Source of the DNA: Hydrogenophaga sp.
GTDB lineage: Bacteria > Pseudomonadota > Gammaproteobacteria > Burkholderiales > Burkholderiaceae_C
Assembly (NCBI RefSeq): GCF_011772445.1
Contig: NZ_WVZN01000005.1
Location: 62,232-126,231, forward strand
Direction: 5' to 3'
DNA length: 64,000 nt
Part shown: one piece after another, positions 1 through 8,800 of the stretch
How the letters are laid out: each line of letters begins with the position of its first letter
Numbering within the stretch: position 1 is the stretch's first letter
Notes under the pieces: generated by a model
Database searches by the model: none
What the model was told of the DNA's origin: nothing
The model's input: only the letters and a program-made list of their open reading frames with translations
Program-made: the position numbers and the translations under genes

Positions 1-118
1 GGTGAGCAACACCCTGCCGCGCGAACGCACACGCGCCCAGTTGCACCACCTGGACGGCTACTACGAGCTGCGCAACCACATCGTCGACTTCCTCGTTTCC
101 CGCGCGAGAGCGAATTGA
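1..118 (+). CDS. ABC transporter ATPase, C-terminal end (cyanate/nitrate type), partial
   Basis: The window opens inside a reading frame (first full codon at base 2) that stops with TGA at 116-118. The 38 visible residues end in a YYELRNHIVDFL segment typical of the C-terminus of NrtD/CynD/SsuB-like ATPases, which energise nitrate, cyanate or taurine uptake at the inner membrane. The next gene, 117 bp on, is cyanase, so the transporter most likely brings in cyanate. The Walker and signature motifs lie outside the window, so the call rests on the tail and context only. Confidence 0.6.
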   Translation, partial: VSNTLPRERTRAQLHHLDGYYELRNHIVDFLVSRARAN

Positions 119-192
119 CCCCCTGCGCCGCTGCGCGGCTTCCCCCAAGGGGGACGGCGCCAGCGGCCCGGCAAAGCCGGTTCCGCGGCACC
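119..192. repeat. Intergenic GC-rich repeat, copy A
   Basis: The gap before cynS holds a run of small palindromes: a GCGCCGCTGCGC part, CCCCCAAGGGGG at about 145-154, then GGCCCGGCAAAGCCGG followed by TTCCGCGG. The same modules in the same order recur at about 10689-10770 and 61841-61915, and inverted at about 41258-41430. It is a dispersed non-coding element; its role is unknown, possibly mRNA stabilisation or termination between the transporter and cynS. Confidence 0.6.
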
Positions 193-235
193 CCCGGTTC
201 AACCCTTTCATTCCACCACTACTCCAGAGGCAAAC

Positions 236-679
236 ATGAGTCGCATTGAAGTCACCGAGAAAATCGTCTCCACCAAGGTCAGCAAGGGCCTGAAGTGGGA
301 AGACGTCGCCAAGAAGGTCGGCAAGTCCAAGGAATGGACCACGGCCCTGTGCCTGGGGCAGATGACCGCCACGCCCGAACAGGCCAAGGCGCTCGGCAAG
401 ATCTTCGGCCTGACGGCGGAAGAGCAGAAGTGGCTGCAGGTCGTGCCGTACAAAGGCTCGCTGCCCACCAGCGTGCCCACCGATCCGCTGATCTACCGCT
501 TCTACGAACTGGTCAGCGTCTACGGCACCACCTTCAAGGAACTCATCCACGAAGAGTTCGGCGACGGCATCATGAGCGCCATCGACTTCAAGATGGACAT
601 GAAGCGCGAGAAAGACCCGAACGGCGACCGCGTGAACATCGTGATGTCGGGCAAGTTCCTCCCCTACAAACAGTACTGA
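236..679 (+). CDS. cynS: Cyanate hydratase (cyanase)
   Basis: Cyanase converts cyanate plus bicarbonate to ammonia and CO2 in the cytoplasm, detoxifying cyanate and yielding nitrogen. At 147 aa it is slightly shorter than the E. coli enzyme (156 aa). Residues 1-75 form the N-terminal helical domain; the C-terminal catalytic domain contains DPLIYRFYE, with Arg88, Glu91 and Ser114 spaced exactly as the catalytic Arg/Glu/Ser triad of the family. The ATG at 236 follows an AGAGG stretch. It follows an ABC ATPase on the same strand and overlaps the next gene by one base, suggesting one cyanate uptake and degradation operon. No cynR-type regulator is visible in the window. Confidence 0.97.
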   Translation: MSRIEVTEKIVSTKVSKGLKWEDVAKKVGKSKEWTTALCLGQMTATPEQAKALGKIFGLTAEEQKWLQVVPYKGSLPTSVPTDPLIYRFYELVSVYGTTFKELIHEEFGDGIMSAIDFKMDMKREKDPNGDRVNIVMSGKFLPYKQY

Positions 680-1152
680 TGAGCGCCGAGCCGCGCCCGC
701 CGCTGCCGCCTTTCTCGCGCGAATCGGCCATCGAGAAGGTCCGCATGGCCGAGGACGCGTGGAACACGCGCGAGCCGGACCGCGTGGTCAAGGTCTACAC
801 CGAAGACACGCGCTGGCGCAACCGCGCGGAGTTCCCGGTGGGCCGGGCCGAGGTGCACGCCTTCCTCACGCGCAAGTGGGCGAAGGAGCTGGACTACCGG
901 CTCATCAAGGAGCTCTGGGCCTTCGAGGGACGCCGCATCGCCGTGCGCTTCGTCTACGAATGGCGCGACGACTCGGGCCAGTGGTTCCGCTCGCACGGCA
1001 ACGAGAACTGGCAGTTCACCGACCTGGGCCTGATGGAGCAGCGCCACGCCAGCATCAACGACCGGCCGATTCACGACAGCGAGCGGCTGTTCCACTGGCC
1101 GCTCGGGCCACGGCCCGCCACGCACCCGGGGCTGACCGAGCTGGGCCTGTGA
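679..1152 (+). CDS. DUF1348 (NTF2-like) family protein
   Basis: A 157-aa protein with the pattern of the DUF1348 branch of the SnoaL/NTF2-like fold: an N-terminal helix with [13 protein letters not shown], then [10 protein letters not shown], a central [18 protein letters not shown] strand pair and a [11 protein letters not shown] tail. The family has no assigned reaction. The ATG overlaps the cynS stop (TGATG), implying translational coupling, so it probably belongs to the cyanate operon. A role with cyanate is only inferred from position. A longer in-frame reading reaching back to 295 would lie inside cynS and is not used. Confidence 0.85.
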   Translation: MSAEPRPPLPPFSRESAIEKVRMAEDAWNTREPDRVVKVYTEDTRWRNRAEFPVGRAEVHAFLTRKWAKELDYRLIKELWAFEGRRIAVRFVYEWRDDSGQWFRSHGNENWQFTDLGLMEQRHASINDRPIHDSERLFHWPLGPRPATHPGLTELGL

Positions 1153-1212
1153 CGAGGGCCTGAACTCCCGCGGCCCCGGCGGTTACTCACCGGCTCGCTT
1201 TCGACGAGCCCC

Positions 1213-1452
1213 ATGTACTGCCGCACGCTCAAATACCGCGACCCCTACGGCCGCTTCTCCATCCTGGTGGAGGAGCAACCCGACGGCTCGCTCAAGCTGT
1301 GGGAATTCGACGTGCCGGGCGAGCCGGCCCGGCGCCGCTACGTCATCGACAAGGTGGCCGACAGCCTGGCCCGCGAGGGCCGGCAACTGCGCGTGGTGTG
1401 GGGCTCGGCGCGCGTGCAGCGCCGCAAGGCGGACGACCCGTACTGGTCCTGA
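1213..1452 (+). CDS. Small conserved-looking hypothetical protein
   Basis: A 79-aa, charged, soluble protein starting MYCRTLKYRDPYG and rich in Arg, Asp and Trp. I do not recognise a family. The frame keeps the strong third-position GC bias of the neighbours and opens with ATG 60 bp after the DUF1348 gene. It has no signal peptide or membrane segment. It ends 3 bp from the end of the convergent PIN-domain toxin gene. It may be the last gene of the cynS transcript or an independent gene; function unknown. Confidence 0.6.
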   Translation: MYCRTLKYRDPYGRFSILVEEQPDGSLKLWEFDVPGEPARRRYVIDKVADSLAREGRQLRVVWGSARVQRRKADDPYWS

Positions 1453-1455
1453 GCG

Positions 1456-1854
1456 TCAGTGCCTGACGGCCTTGCTCGCACAGATCACGTTAGGCAGACC
1501 TTCGAAATGGGCGTCACAAGTGAGTAGTTCAGCACCGTGGTGGCGCGCCGTGGCATAGACGATCGCGTCGGCTGTTGCCAGCTTGTGCTCGCGATGCATC
1601 TGAGCGGCCAGCAGGGCAATGGGCGTGTCAAGTTCGGCCACCCGACAGGTCAAGGTATAGGCCAGCACCTGATCGCTCACTGCTTCGCCCATCTCCCGCC
1701 ACAACCATTTGGACAGTTCCAACTGAACCACGGTGGGCACGATGCAGTCCGCTGCGGCGGGCATCTGCTTGCCGAGTTGTTGTCCCAGCGCCGAACCGGT
1801 CAACCACTCGATCCACGCCGAGGTGTCCACCACACGAGGTGGTCGGCTGGCCAT
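1456..1854 (-). CDS. PIN-domain toxin (VapC-type ribonuclease)
   Basis: A 132-aa PIN-domain protein. The four acidic positions expected for the Mg-dependent RNase site are present: Asp10 in VVDTSAWIE, Glu46, Asp96 in KLATADAIVYATA and Asp114 in LTCDAHFEGL. VapC toxins cut specific RNAs and are held inactive by a co-transcribed antitoxin. The ATG at 1854 overlaps the stop of the upstream AbrB-type gene by one base, the usual layout of such pairs. All key acidic residues are intact, so the toxin is probably active. The RNA target cannot be read from sequence. Confidence 0.9.
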   Translation of the reverse strand: MASRPPRVVDTSAWIEWLTGSALGQQLGKQMPAAADCIVPTVVQLELSKWLWREMGEAVSDQVLAYTLTCRVAELDTPIALLAAQMHREHKLATADAIVYATARHHGAELLTCDAHFEGLPNVICASKAVRH

Positions 1855-2069
1855 CAGTAGCGATCCTTGCGGTCTCGGTAGTTGTCCTTGCGCTTGGCGC
1901 CTTTGGCGATGCCCGCCAGATCACTCAGCTTGGGAACGGGCATGACGAGCACACCCTTGTCCTTGGGAAGGAACACGAACTCCTGCCCCGCTTCCCAGTG
2001 CAGTTCCTCGCGAACGGCTTTGGGAATGGAAATCTGGAACTTGCTGGATAGGGTGGCGGTGGATGGCAT
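1854..2069 (-). CDS. AbrB/MazE-type antitoxin
   Basis: A 71-aa protein with a swapped-hairpin AbrB/SpoVT domain: TLSSKFQISIPKAVREEL at the N-terminus, then a beta strand FVFLPKDKGVLVMPV, and a basic tail (KGAKRKDNYRDRK) that would wrap the partner toxin. The ATG at 2069 is chosen because the domain begins there; a longer in-frame reading up to 2150 adds 27 residues with no family character. The stop overlaps the toxin start. Antitoxins of this kind bind their own promoter, which should lie just upstream of 2069, in a stretch more AT-rich than its surroundings. Confidence 0.85.
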   Translation of the reverse strand: MPSTATLSSKFQISIPKAVREELHWEAGQEFVFLPKDKGVLVMPVPKLSDLAGIAKGAKRKDNYRDRKDRY

Positions 2070-2128
2070 TTCTGAATCGAATTTGATCGATGGCGAAGTG
2101 GTAAGAATAGCGTGCTGGGCCGGACATG

Positions 2129-2998
2129 TCACCCCGGCAGCGGAATCCACTCCTTGTCATCCCCCGGCGGCAGCGCGATCCGTCCCGCCTGCCAATCCGC
2201 CTTGGCCTGTTCGATGCGCTCCTTGCGCGAGGACACGAAGTTCCACCACACGTGCCGTTCGCCCAGCGGCTCGCCACCGAAGACCATCAGCGTGCTCGGC
2301 ACCTGCGCGGTGATGAGCGCGTCGGTGTCGTCGCCGAAGACCAGCAGTTGCCCCGGGTGGTAGACCTCGCCCGCGTGTTCGATCTCGCCGTGTGCCACGT
2401 AGACCGCCTGCTCGCGGTGGCCGCCGGGCAGGGCGAGGCTGGCGCCGGCCTGCCATTGCGTGTGCAGGTAGAACAGCGGCGAGTGCGTGCGCACGGGGCT
2501 CGTCATGCCATAGGCCTCGCCGGCGATCAGGCGCATCCACACGCCGTCCTGCTCGCGCACCGGCAGGTCTTTCGCCGGGTAGTGGGTGAAGGCGGGCTCG
2601 GTCTCCTCGTCCTTCTCGGGCAGCGCCACCCACAGCTGCATCAGCTCCAGCCCGCCGCCCGCGAAGGAGTCCGGGTGGGTGAAGCGCTCGCTGTGCGAGA
2701 TGCCCCGCCCCGCCGTCATCCAGTTCACGTCGCCGGGCACGATGGACTGCACCACACCCAGGCTGTCGCGGTGCATCACCTGCCCGCTGAGCAGGTAGCT
2801 CACGGTGGACAGGCCGATGTGCGGGTGCGGGCGCACGTCGGCGGCGCTCGTGTCCTCGGGCGCCATGGTCACCGGCCCGGCGTGGTCCACGAAGATGAAG
2901 GGGCCGACCATTCGGCGTTTTGCGTAGGGCAGCACGCGCCGCACGGTCAGGCCGTGGCCCAGGTCGGCGGGGCGCGCGTTGATGACGGTCTCGAGCAT
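2129..2998 (-). CDS. Pirin family protein
   Basis: A 289-aa bicupin of the pirin family. The N-terminal cupin has the metal-binding set in PFIFVDHAGP and RPHPHIGLSTVSYLLSG (His residues) plus WMTAGRGISHSERF. The family includes quercetinase-like dioxygenases and redox-sensing cofactors; the substrate here is unknown. The ATG at 2998 is preferred over an upstream in-frame start because it is preceded by GAGGAG at a good distance. It lies downstream of, and on the same strand as, a LysR regulator. Confidence 0.9.
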   Translation of the reverse strand: MLETVINARPADLGHGLTVRRVLPYAKRRMVGPFIFVDHAGPVTMAPEDTSAADVRPHPHIGLSTVSYLLSGQVMHRDSLGVVQSIVPGDVNWMTAGRGISHSERFTHPDSFAGGGLELMQLWVALPEKDEETEPAFTHYPAKDLPVREQDGVWMRLIAGEAYGMTSPVRTHSPLFYLHTQWQAGASLALPGGHREQAVYVAHGEIEHAGEVYHPGQLLVFGDDTDALITAQVPSTLMVFGGEPLGERHVWWNFVSSRKERIEQAKADWQAGRIALPPGDDKEWIPLPG

Positions 2999-3094
2999 GG
3001 TGGTCTCCTCGGTTGCTGGGGCGATTGTGGCCGGCTGGGCCGGGCTTGTCCGGTGACGTGGTCGCGCGGGCCGAGCGGTGCTCATGCCGCGCTG

Positions 3095-4087
3095 TCATGC
3101 CGCGCTGGCGAGACGGCGCGACCGCCGGCCCGCCAGCGGGCAATCCGCGAAGCAGGACACGGTCTTGCCACTGTCCGCCTGCCGCGCCAGCTCCTCGGGT
3201 ATCGCCTGCGCCAGCCACTGCGTCAGAAGCCGAACGCGCGCGTTGCCGCGCACATCGGGGTGGTGCAGCAGCCACAGGCCCATGGACTGTCCTTCAATCG
3301 GCGGGGTGACGCGAAGCAGGCCAGGCTCCTGCGCGGCAGCGAACATCGGCAGCACGACGGCACCGATGCCGGCAGCACCCGCTTTCAGCATGGCTGGCAG
3401 CGAGTCGGCCTTCATCCGGGGCCGCACCTCGGGCAGTGCACGGACGAACCACTGGGCGATGCCGGTGTAGGCGATGCGATCGTCGAAGCCGATCCATGGC
3501 AGGGCCTGCAGCACCGGCTGGACATCGCCACGGCGCGGCAGCAGCGAGCGTGCGGCGTACACGGCATAGCGCAGCTCGCCCACCTGCCGCCCCACCATCG
3601 AGTCTGGTGGACGGGCGGTGGCCCGCAGGGCGAGATCTGCCTCGCGCCGCGTCAGATCGACGGCGCGGTTGGACACGTCGGCTTCGATCTCGATGCCGGC
3701 GTGCGCCGACAGGAAGCGTTGCAGCATCGCGGGCAACAGGTAGCCGGCCAGCATCTCGCTGGTGGCCAGGCGAATCACGCCCTCCACGCGGGCGTCGGAC
3801 CCGCTGATCGCGCGCTCGGCGGACAGCGCCGCGGCCTCCATCTCGGCGGCCGCGGCCGCCACCGCTTCGCCCTGGAGGTTGGCCCGCCAACCGGTGCGCG
3901 AACGCTCGAAGAGCCGGGCGCCGGCGCGTGCTTCGACCTCCTCGACGCGCCGGAAGACAGTGGAGTGACGCAAGCCCAGTTCTCGGGCCGCCCCGTTCAG
4001 GCTGCCCGCGCGGCTCACGGCCAGCACCATGCGCAGGTCGTTCCAATCCAGCGCGCTTGTGCGACTGCGCAAATTCTTCTTGCCCAC
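3095..4087 (-). CDS. LysR family transcriptional regulator
   Basis: A 330-aa LysR protein: winged HTH at about residues 13-72 (LNGAARELGLRHSTVFRRVEEVE), a short linker helix, then a periplasmic-binding-protein-like effector domain to the C-terminus. The start is GTG at 4087, with AAGGAA nine bases upstream; no ATG precedes the HTH. It is divergent from the SDR gene, 68 bp away, the classic LysR arrangement, so the SDR is its most likely target and the pirin gene a possible second one. The effector is unknown. Confidence 0.92.
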   Translation of the reverse strand: MGKKNLRSRTSALDWNDLRMVLAVSRAGSLNGAARELGLRHSTVFRRVEEVEARAGARLFERSRTGWRANLQGEAVAAAAAEMEAAALSAERAISGSDARVEGVIRLATSEMLAGYLLPAMLQRFLSAHAGIEIEADVSNRAVDLTRREADLALRATARPPDSMVGRQVGELRYAVYAARSLLPRRGDVQPVLQALPWIGFDDRIAYTGIAQWFVRALPEVRPRMKADSLPAMLKAGAAGIGAVVLPMFAAAQEPGLLRVTPPIEGQSMGLWLLHHPDVRGNARVRLLTQWLAQAIPEELARQADSGKTVSCFADCPLAGRRSRRLASAA

Positions 4088-4155
4088 TTTCGGGATTTCC
4101 TTGTTCAGATCGACAACCCATCATAGGCGCACCTCAACAGGAAAGGACATCGATC

Positions 4156-4905
4156 ATGACCCGTTTCACACACAAGACCGTGCTCGTCACCGGCGGTACC
4201 AGCGGCATCGGCCTCGCCACCGCGCAGCGCCTGGCCGACGAAGGCGCGCGCGTCATCGTCACCGGTTCGCGGCCGTCGTCGCTGGACACGGCGCGCGGCG
4301 TGCTCGGCGAGCGGGCCCGCTACCTGCTGAACGACGCGGGCGATCCCGCCGCCGCCCAGGCCTTGCGCGAGGCCATCGAGGCCATTGCGCCGACGATCGA
4401 CGGTGCCTTCTTCAACGCCGGTTTCGGCCGCTTCCAGTCGCTGGAGGATGTGACGGCCGACGAGTTCGATGCCCAATATGCGGTCAACGTGCGCGGCCCG
4501 CTGCTGCAGGCGCGCGCCCTGTCGCCCTTGTTGTCGCATGGCGCCGCCTTGCTGCTCAACACCTCGGTGGCGCGCGAAAAGGGCTTCGCTTCGATGGCGG
4601 TCTACGCCTCCACCAAGGGCGCGGTGCGCACCCTGACCCGCGTGCTGGCGCGCGAACTGGCGCCGCGCGGCATCCGCGTCAACGCCGTCAGCCCGGGCCC
4701 CATCGAAACCGCCTTCTTCGATCGCACGGGAATGCCGGCCACGGCGGTGGCCGAGTTCGGCCAGGCCGTGCTGCAGCAGGTGCCGCTCGGCCGTTTCGGC
4801 CGGCCCGACGAGGTGGCGGCGGTGGCCGCCTTCCTGCTCTCGAACGACGCGTCCTTCGTCACGGGGGCGGAGTACGTGGTGGACGGGGGCATCGCACAGC
4901 TCTGA
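4156..4905 (+). CDS. SDR family NAD(P)-dependent oxidoreductase
   Basis: A 249-aa classical short-chain dehydrogenase. The cofactor motif TGGTSGIG is near residue 12, the NAG-type motif reads FFNAGFG, and the catalytic set is Ser in LNTSVA and YASTK. The C-terminus VTGAEYVVDGG is typical of the family. After the beta-2 strand comes VTGSRPSSL, suggesting NADP preference, though this is not certain. The start ATG follows AGGAAAGG. It is divergent from the LysR gene, which probably controls it. Substrate unknown. Confidence 0.93.
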   Translation: MTRFTHKTVLVTGGTSGIGLATAQRLADEGARVIVTGSRPSSLDTARGVLGERARYLLNDAGDPAAAQALREAIEAIAPTIDGAFFNAGFGRFQSLEDVTADEFDAQYAVNVRGPLLQARALSPLLSHGAALLLNTSVAREKGFASMAVYASTKGAVRTLTRVLARELAPRGIRVNAVSPGPIETAFFDRTGMPATAVAEFGQAVLQQVPLGRFGRPDEVAAVAAFLLSNDASFVTGAEYVVDGGIAQL

Positions 4906-4918
4906 CGCAGCCGGGGCT

Positions 4919-5836
4919 TCACGCCTGCGGCAGCAGCTTGCCTGCGATGGCCGCCGCCGCGGCGCGCGTCTCCACGCCCAGCTTCTCGAACACGTGCTCC
5001 AGGTGCTTGTTCACGGTGCGGTGGCTCATGCCCAGGATGTCGGCGATGTCGCGGTTCGTCTTGCCCTTGGCCAGCCAGGACAGCACCTCCGTCTCGCGCG
5101 GCGTGAGCGCGACCTCGCGCAGGCGCTGCGCGGCGGCGTGGTTGACGGGTGTCAGGCTCAGCAGCAGCATGGACTCGCCCAGGCTGCCCTGGCCCAGGTG
5201 CCGGGCGAGCAGGCGGCCCTGCGCACCGTCGGCCTGCGCGGTGCCGTCGCGCCGCGCGGCGGCCAGCCAGCGCGCGGCCTGCTCCTGCCCATCCGCGTCA
5301 CCGCCGAAGGCCTGGCCCAGCCAGATCATGGCCTGCGGCGAGCGCCAGGCCAGGCGCCCCAGCGAGTCGAGCACGACGGTGCCCAGGCCGGCCACGTCCA
5401 CCGCTTCCTGCGCCAGCCGCGCCACCCGCGCGTTGCGCACGTGGGTGGCCAGGCGCGCCATCACCTCGGGGATGCGCAGCGGCTTGACCACGTAGTCCAC
5501 GCCGCCGCTGGCGAAGCCGCGCAGCAGCGGCTCGCTGTCGGACAGGCCGGTCATGAACAGCACCGGCACATGCGACCAGGCCGGCGTGGACTTGATGCGC
5601 TGGCACAGGTCGAAGCCGTCCATGCCGGGCATCACGGCGTCGAGCAGCACGCCGTCGGGGATGGCCACCTCGAAGCGCTCCAGCGCCTCCTGCGCGTCGC
5701 GCGCGGCCAGCACCACGTAGCCTTCGGCCACCAGGGCGTCGCCCAGCATGCGCAGGGTCTCCAGCGAGTCGTCCACCACCAGGATCACCGGCTGGGTGGC
5801 CGATGGCGGCGGCGGGGTGTCAGACCACGGTGTCAT
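4919..5836 (-). CDS. LuxR-type response regulator, partner of the NCS1-fused kinase
   Basis: A 305-aa response regulator. Receiver domain at about residues 15-135 with DD pair in VVDDSLE, phosphoacceptor Asp66 (GVLLDAVMPGMDGF), switch Thr in MTGLSD and Lys in YVVKPLR. A middle segment of about 90 residues with PAS-like character precedes a LuxR/GerE HTH (about 235-300: LTPRETEVLSWLAKGKTNRDIA). The ATG at 5836 lies inside the end of the kinase gene (17-bp overlap), so the two are translationally coupled and the kinase is its likely donor. A TTG nine bases further upstream is possible. Likely DNA targets are the divergent amide operon and its own operon. Confidence 0.9.
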   Translation of the reverse strand: MTPWSDTPPPPSATQPVILVVDDSLETLRMLGDALVAEGYVVLAARDAQEALERFEVAIPDGVLLDAVMPGMDGFDLCQRIKSTPAWSHVPVLFMTGLSDSEPLLRGFASGGVDYVVKPLRIPEVMARLATHVRNARVARLAQEAVDVAGLGTVVLDSLGRLAWRSPQAMIWLGQAFGGDADGQEQAARWLAAARRDGTAQADGAQGRLLARHLGQGSLGESMLLLSLTPVNHAAAQRLREVALTPRETEVLSWLAKGKTNRDIADILGMSHRTVNKHLEHVFEKLGVETRAAAAAIAGKLLPQA

Positions 5837-8800
5837 CGTCCGCAAGCTCCTCGGTGTCTCTCAGGTATTCGATCAGGGTCTGGAAGTCGAATCGGTCGGC
5901 GCAGGCCAGCAGCAGCGCCAGCGTCGCCGCGTGCGCGGGCTCGGTGCCCTGGGCCTGCCACAGGCGCTGGCGCAGCGCCGCGGCCTGGCCCTGGCGCGCC
6001 AGGCGCTGCAGTTCCTCGCGCAGCGCGTCGGGCAGCGGCAGACCGGGGCGCGGGCGCACGGCCTGCGCGGACGCGCCGCTGGCGGGTACCTGTTCGGTCA
6101 GCCACTCCAGCGACAAGGCATGGCTCAGCGCGTCGAGCAGCTCGGCCTCACTCATGGGCTTGGCAACGAAGCCCTGGTAGTCCAGGTCCTTGAAGGCCTC
6201 GGGCCGGTTGTCGATCAGGTTGGCCGAGACGAAGACGATGGGCAGTCGCGAGGACGGCAGCCGTTCGCGCACCGCGCTCGCGGTCTGCCAGCCGTCCAGG
6301 CCGTCCATGGTCAGGTCCAGCAGCAGCAGGTCGGGCGGGTTCTGCTCGACGATTTCCAGGCATTCCTGACCACTGGCGGCCTCGCGCACAAGAAAGCCCA
6401 GCGGCACCAGGATGCTGGCGAGCAGTTGCCGGTGCAGGGGCTGGTCGTCCACCACCAGCACGGTGCGGCGCGGGCCCAGGTAGCCGGTGACCGCGCGCAG
6501 CGTCGACGGTATCGGCAGCGGGTGCTGCGGGTCGGAGGCGATGGGCGGCAGGTACAGGCGCAGGGAGAAGGTGCTGCCCTGGCCCGGCGCGCTCTTGAGC
6601 CTGAGGTCGCCGCCCATCATGTCGGTCAGCAGGTGGGTGATGGTCAGGCCCAGGCCGGTGCCCGAATCGCGCGCGCGCCGCCCGGCGGCGCCGCGCTCAT
6701 AGGGCAGGAAGATGCGCTTCTGGTCCTGCTCGGCGATGCCGATGCCGGTGTCCACCACGTCGATGCGCGCCACCTGCTGGCGAAAGTCCAGCCGCAGCGT
6801 GACCTCGCCCTCGTCGGTGAAGCGCACGGCATTGCTCAGCAGGTTGATGAGGATCTGGCGCAGGCGCTTGGCGTCGGCGCGCACCCAGCCGGGCAACTCG
6901 CCCTTGCGCTGCACCGTGAAGCGCAGGCCCTTGGCCTCGGCCTGCGGGCGAACCATGCGCTCCACGTCCTCCATCAGCTGCGGCAGGGGCAGGGGCACGG
7001 TGTCGAGCTTCAGGCGACCGGCCTCGATGCGCGCCAGGTCCAGCGAGCCATCGATCAGCGCGTGCATGTGCTGTCCGCTGCGCTGCATGGTGGCAATGGT
7101 CTCCCGCACCCAGACCGAGATGTCGCTGTTCTTCAGCAGGATCTGCGCGTAGCCCAGGATGCTGGTGAGCGGCGTGCGCAGCTCGTGCGTCATGCCCGCG
7201 ACGTAGCGCGTCTTGGCCTGGCTGGCGGCCTCGGCGCGGTCGCGCGCGGACTGCAGCTCGGCGTCGGTGCGCTGGTGGGCCTCGATCTCGCGCATCAGCA
7301 ACTGCGTCTGGCGCTCCGACTCGTCCTGCGCCATGCGGCGGCTGTCGGTGGTCAGCACCACCCACCACGAGCACACGGCGGCGAACAGCACCAGGAAGGC
7401 GTAGATCTTCAGAAAGGGCAGTTCCAGCGCGGCACTGAGGCCATGCAGACTTTCCTGCGCGTACACCATGCCGATCAGCAGGCCCATGATCGCGCTGATG
7501 GACAGCCACACCACCAGGAACTGGCCGGCGCGAAAGTTCACCTTCGCCATCACGCCTTGCGGCAGCACCTGCGACAGCCAGCCGCGCACCTGGTCGATGG
7601 CGCGCGAGTTGGTCTTGCAGCGGTCGTGGCAGCGCGATTCGAGCGAGCAGCACAGCGAACAGATGGGCGCGCGGTAGGCCGGGCAACTGGCCATGTCTTC
7701 CGACTCGAACGGGTTCTCGCACACCGCGCAGCGCACGATCTGCCCCGGCCACCACTCGGTGGATGGTTCGCGCGCGAGGTAGTAGCGCCCGCCCGTGGCC
7801 CAGGCCAGCAGCGGCGCCAGCAGCAGCGACAGCCCCAGCGCGATGAAGGGCGAGAAGGCCGCGGCCGCCTCGCCCATGAGGCCGCCGTAGGCCAGACTGG
7901 CCACCAGCGCCGCGATGATCATCGATCCCATGCCGACCGGGTTGAAGTCGTAGAGGTAGGCGCGGCGGAACTCGATGCCCTTGGGGCTCAGGCCCAGCGG
8001 CTTGTTGATGATCAGGTCGGCCACCAGGGCGCCGACCCAGGCGATGGCCACGTTGCTGTACACGCCCAGCACCTTCTCGATGCCGGCGAACACGCCCAGC
8101 AGCATCAGCAGCGTGGCGATGGACACGTTGAACACCAGCCACACCACGCGCCCGGGGTGGCTGTGCGTCACCCGGGCAAAGAAGTTGCTCCAGGCCAGCG
8201 AGCCCGCGTAGGCGTTGGTCACGTTGATCTTGATCTGCGCCAGGATGACGAACACCACCGTCATGATGACCGCCAGCCCCGGGTGCCCCACCGCTTCGGT
8301 GAAACCGGCCAGGAACATCTGCGTGGGCTCGGCCGTGCGCTCGGGGTCCACCTCGAACTGCATGGCGGCGAAGGCCAGGAAGGCGCCGCCCACCATCTTG
8401 AGCATGCCCATCACGATCCAGCCCGGCCCCGGGATCAGCACCGCCAACCACCAGCGCACGCGGTTCTTCGCCGTGCGCTCGGGCATGAAGCGCAGGAAGT
8501 CCACCTGCTCGCCGATCTGCACCACCAGGGAGAAGATGACCGCGGCCGCGGCGCCGAACATCAGCGGCTCGAACCCGCTGCTGCCCGAGCGCAGGCCGCT
8601 GAGGCTGCCGAAGTCGCGGTACATCTGCGGCTGCGACAGCGCGATCCACACGAAGGGCAGCAACAGCAGGAACAGGTAGAGCGGCTGTGTCCAGGCCTGC
8701 AGGCGCGAGATCAGCGTGATGCCCTTCATGGCCAGCGGAATCGCCACCACGGCCGATACCAAGTAGCACACGGGCAGCGGCCAGTCGGTGGCCAGTTGCA

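Noticed and set aside
2126..4126. A 666-codon plus-strand frame over pirin and LysR
   Set aside because: Composition is typical of an antisense shadow and both minus-strand genes have clear family motifs.
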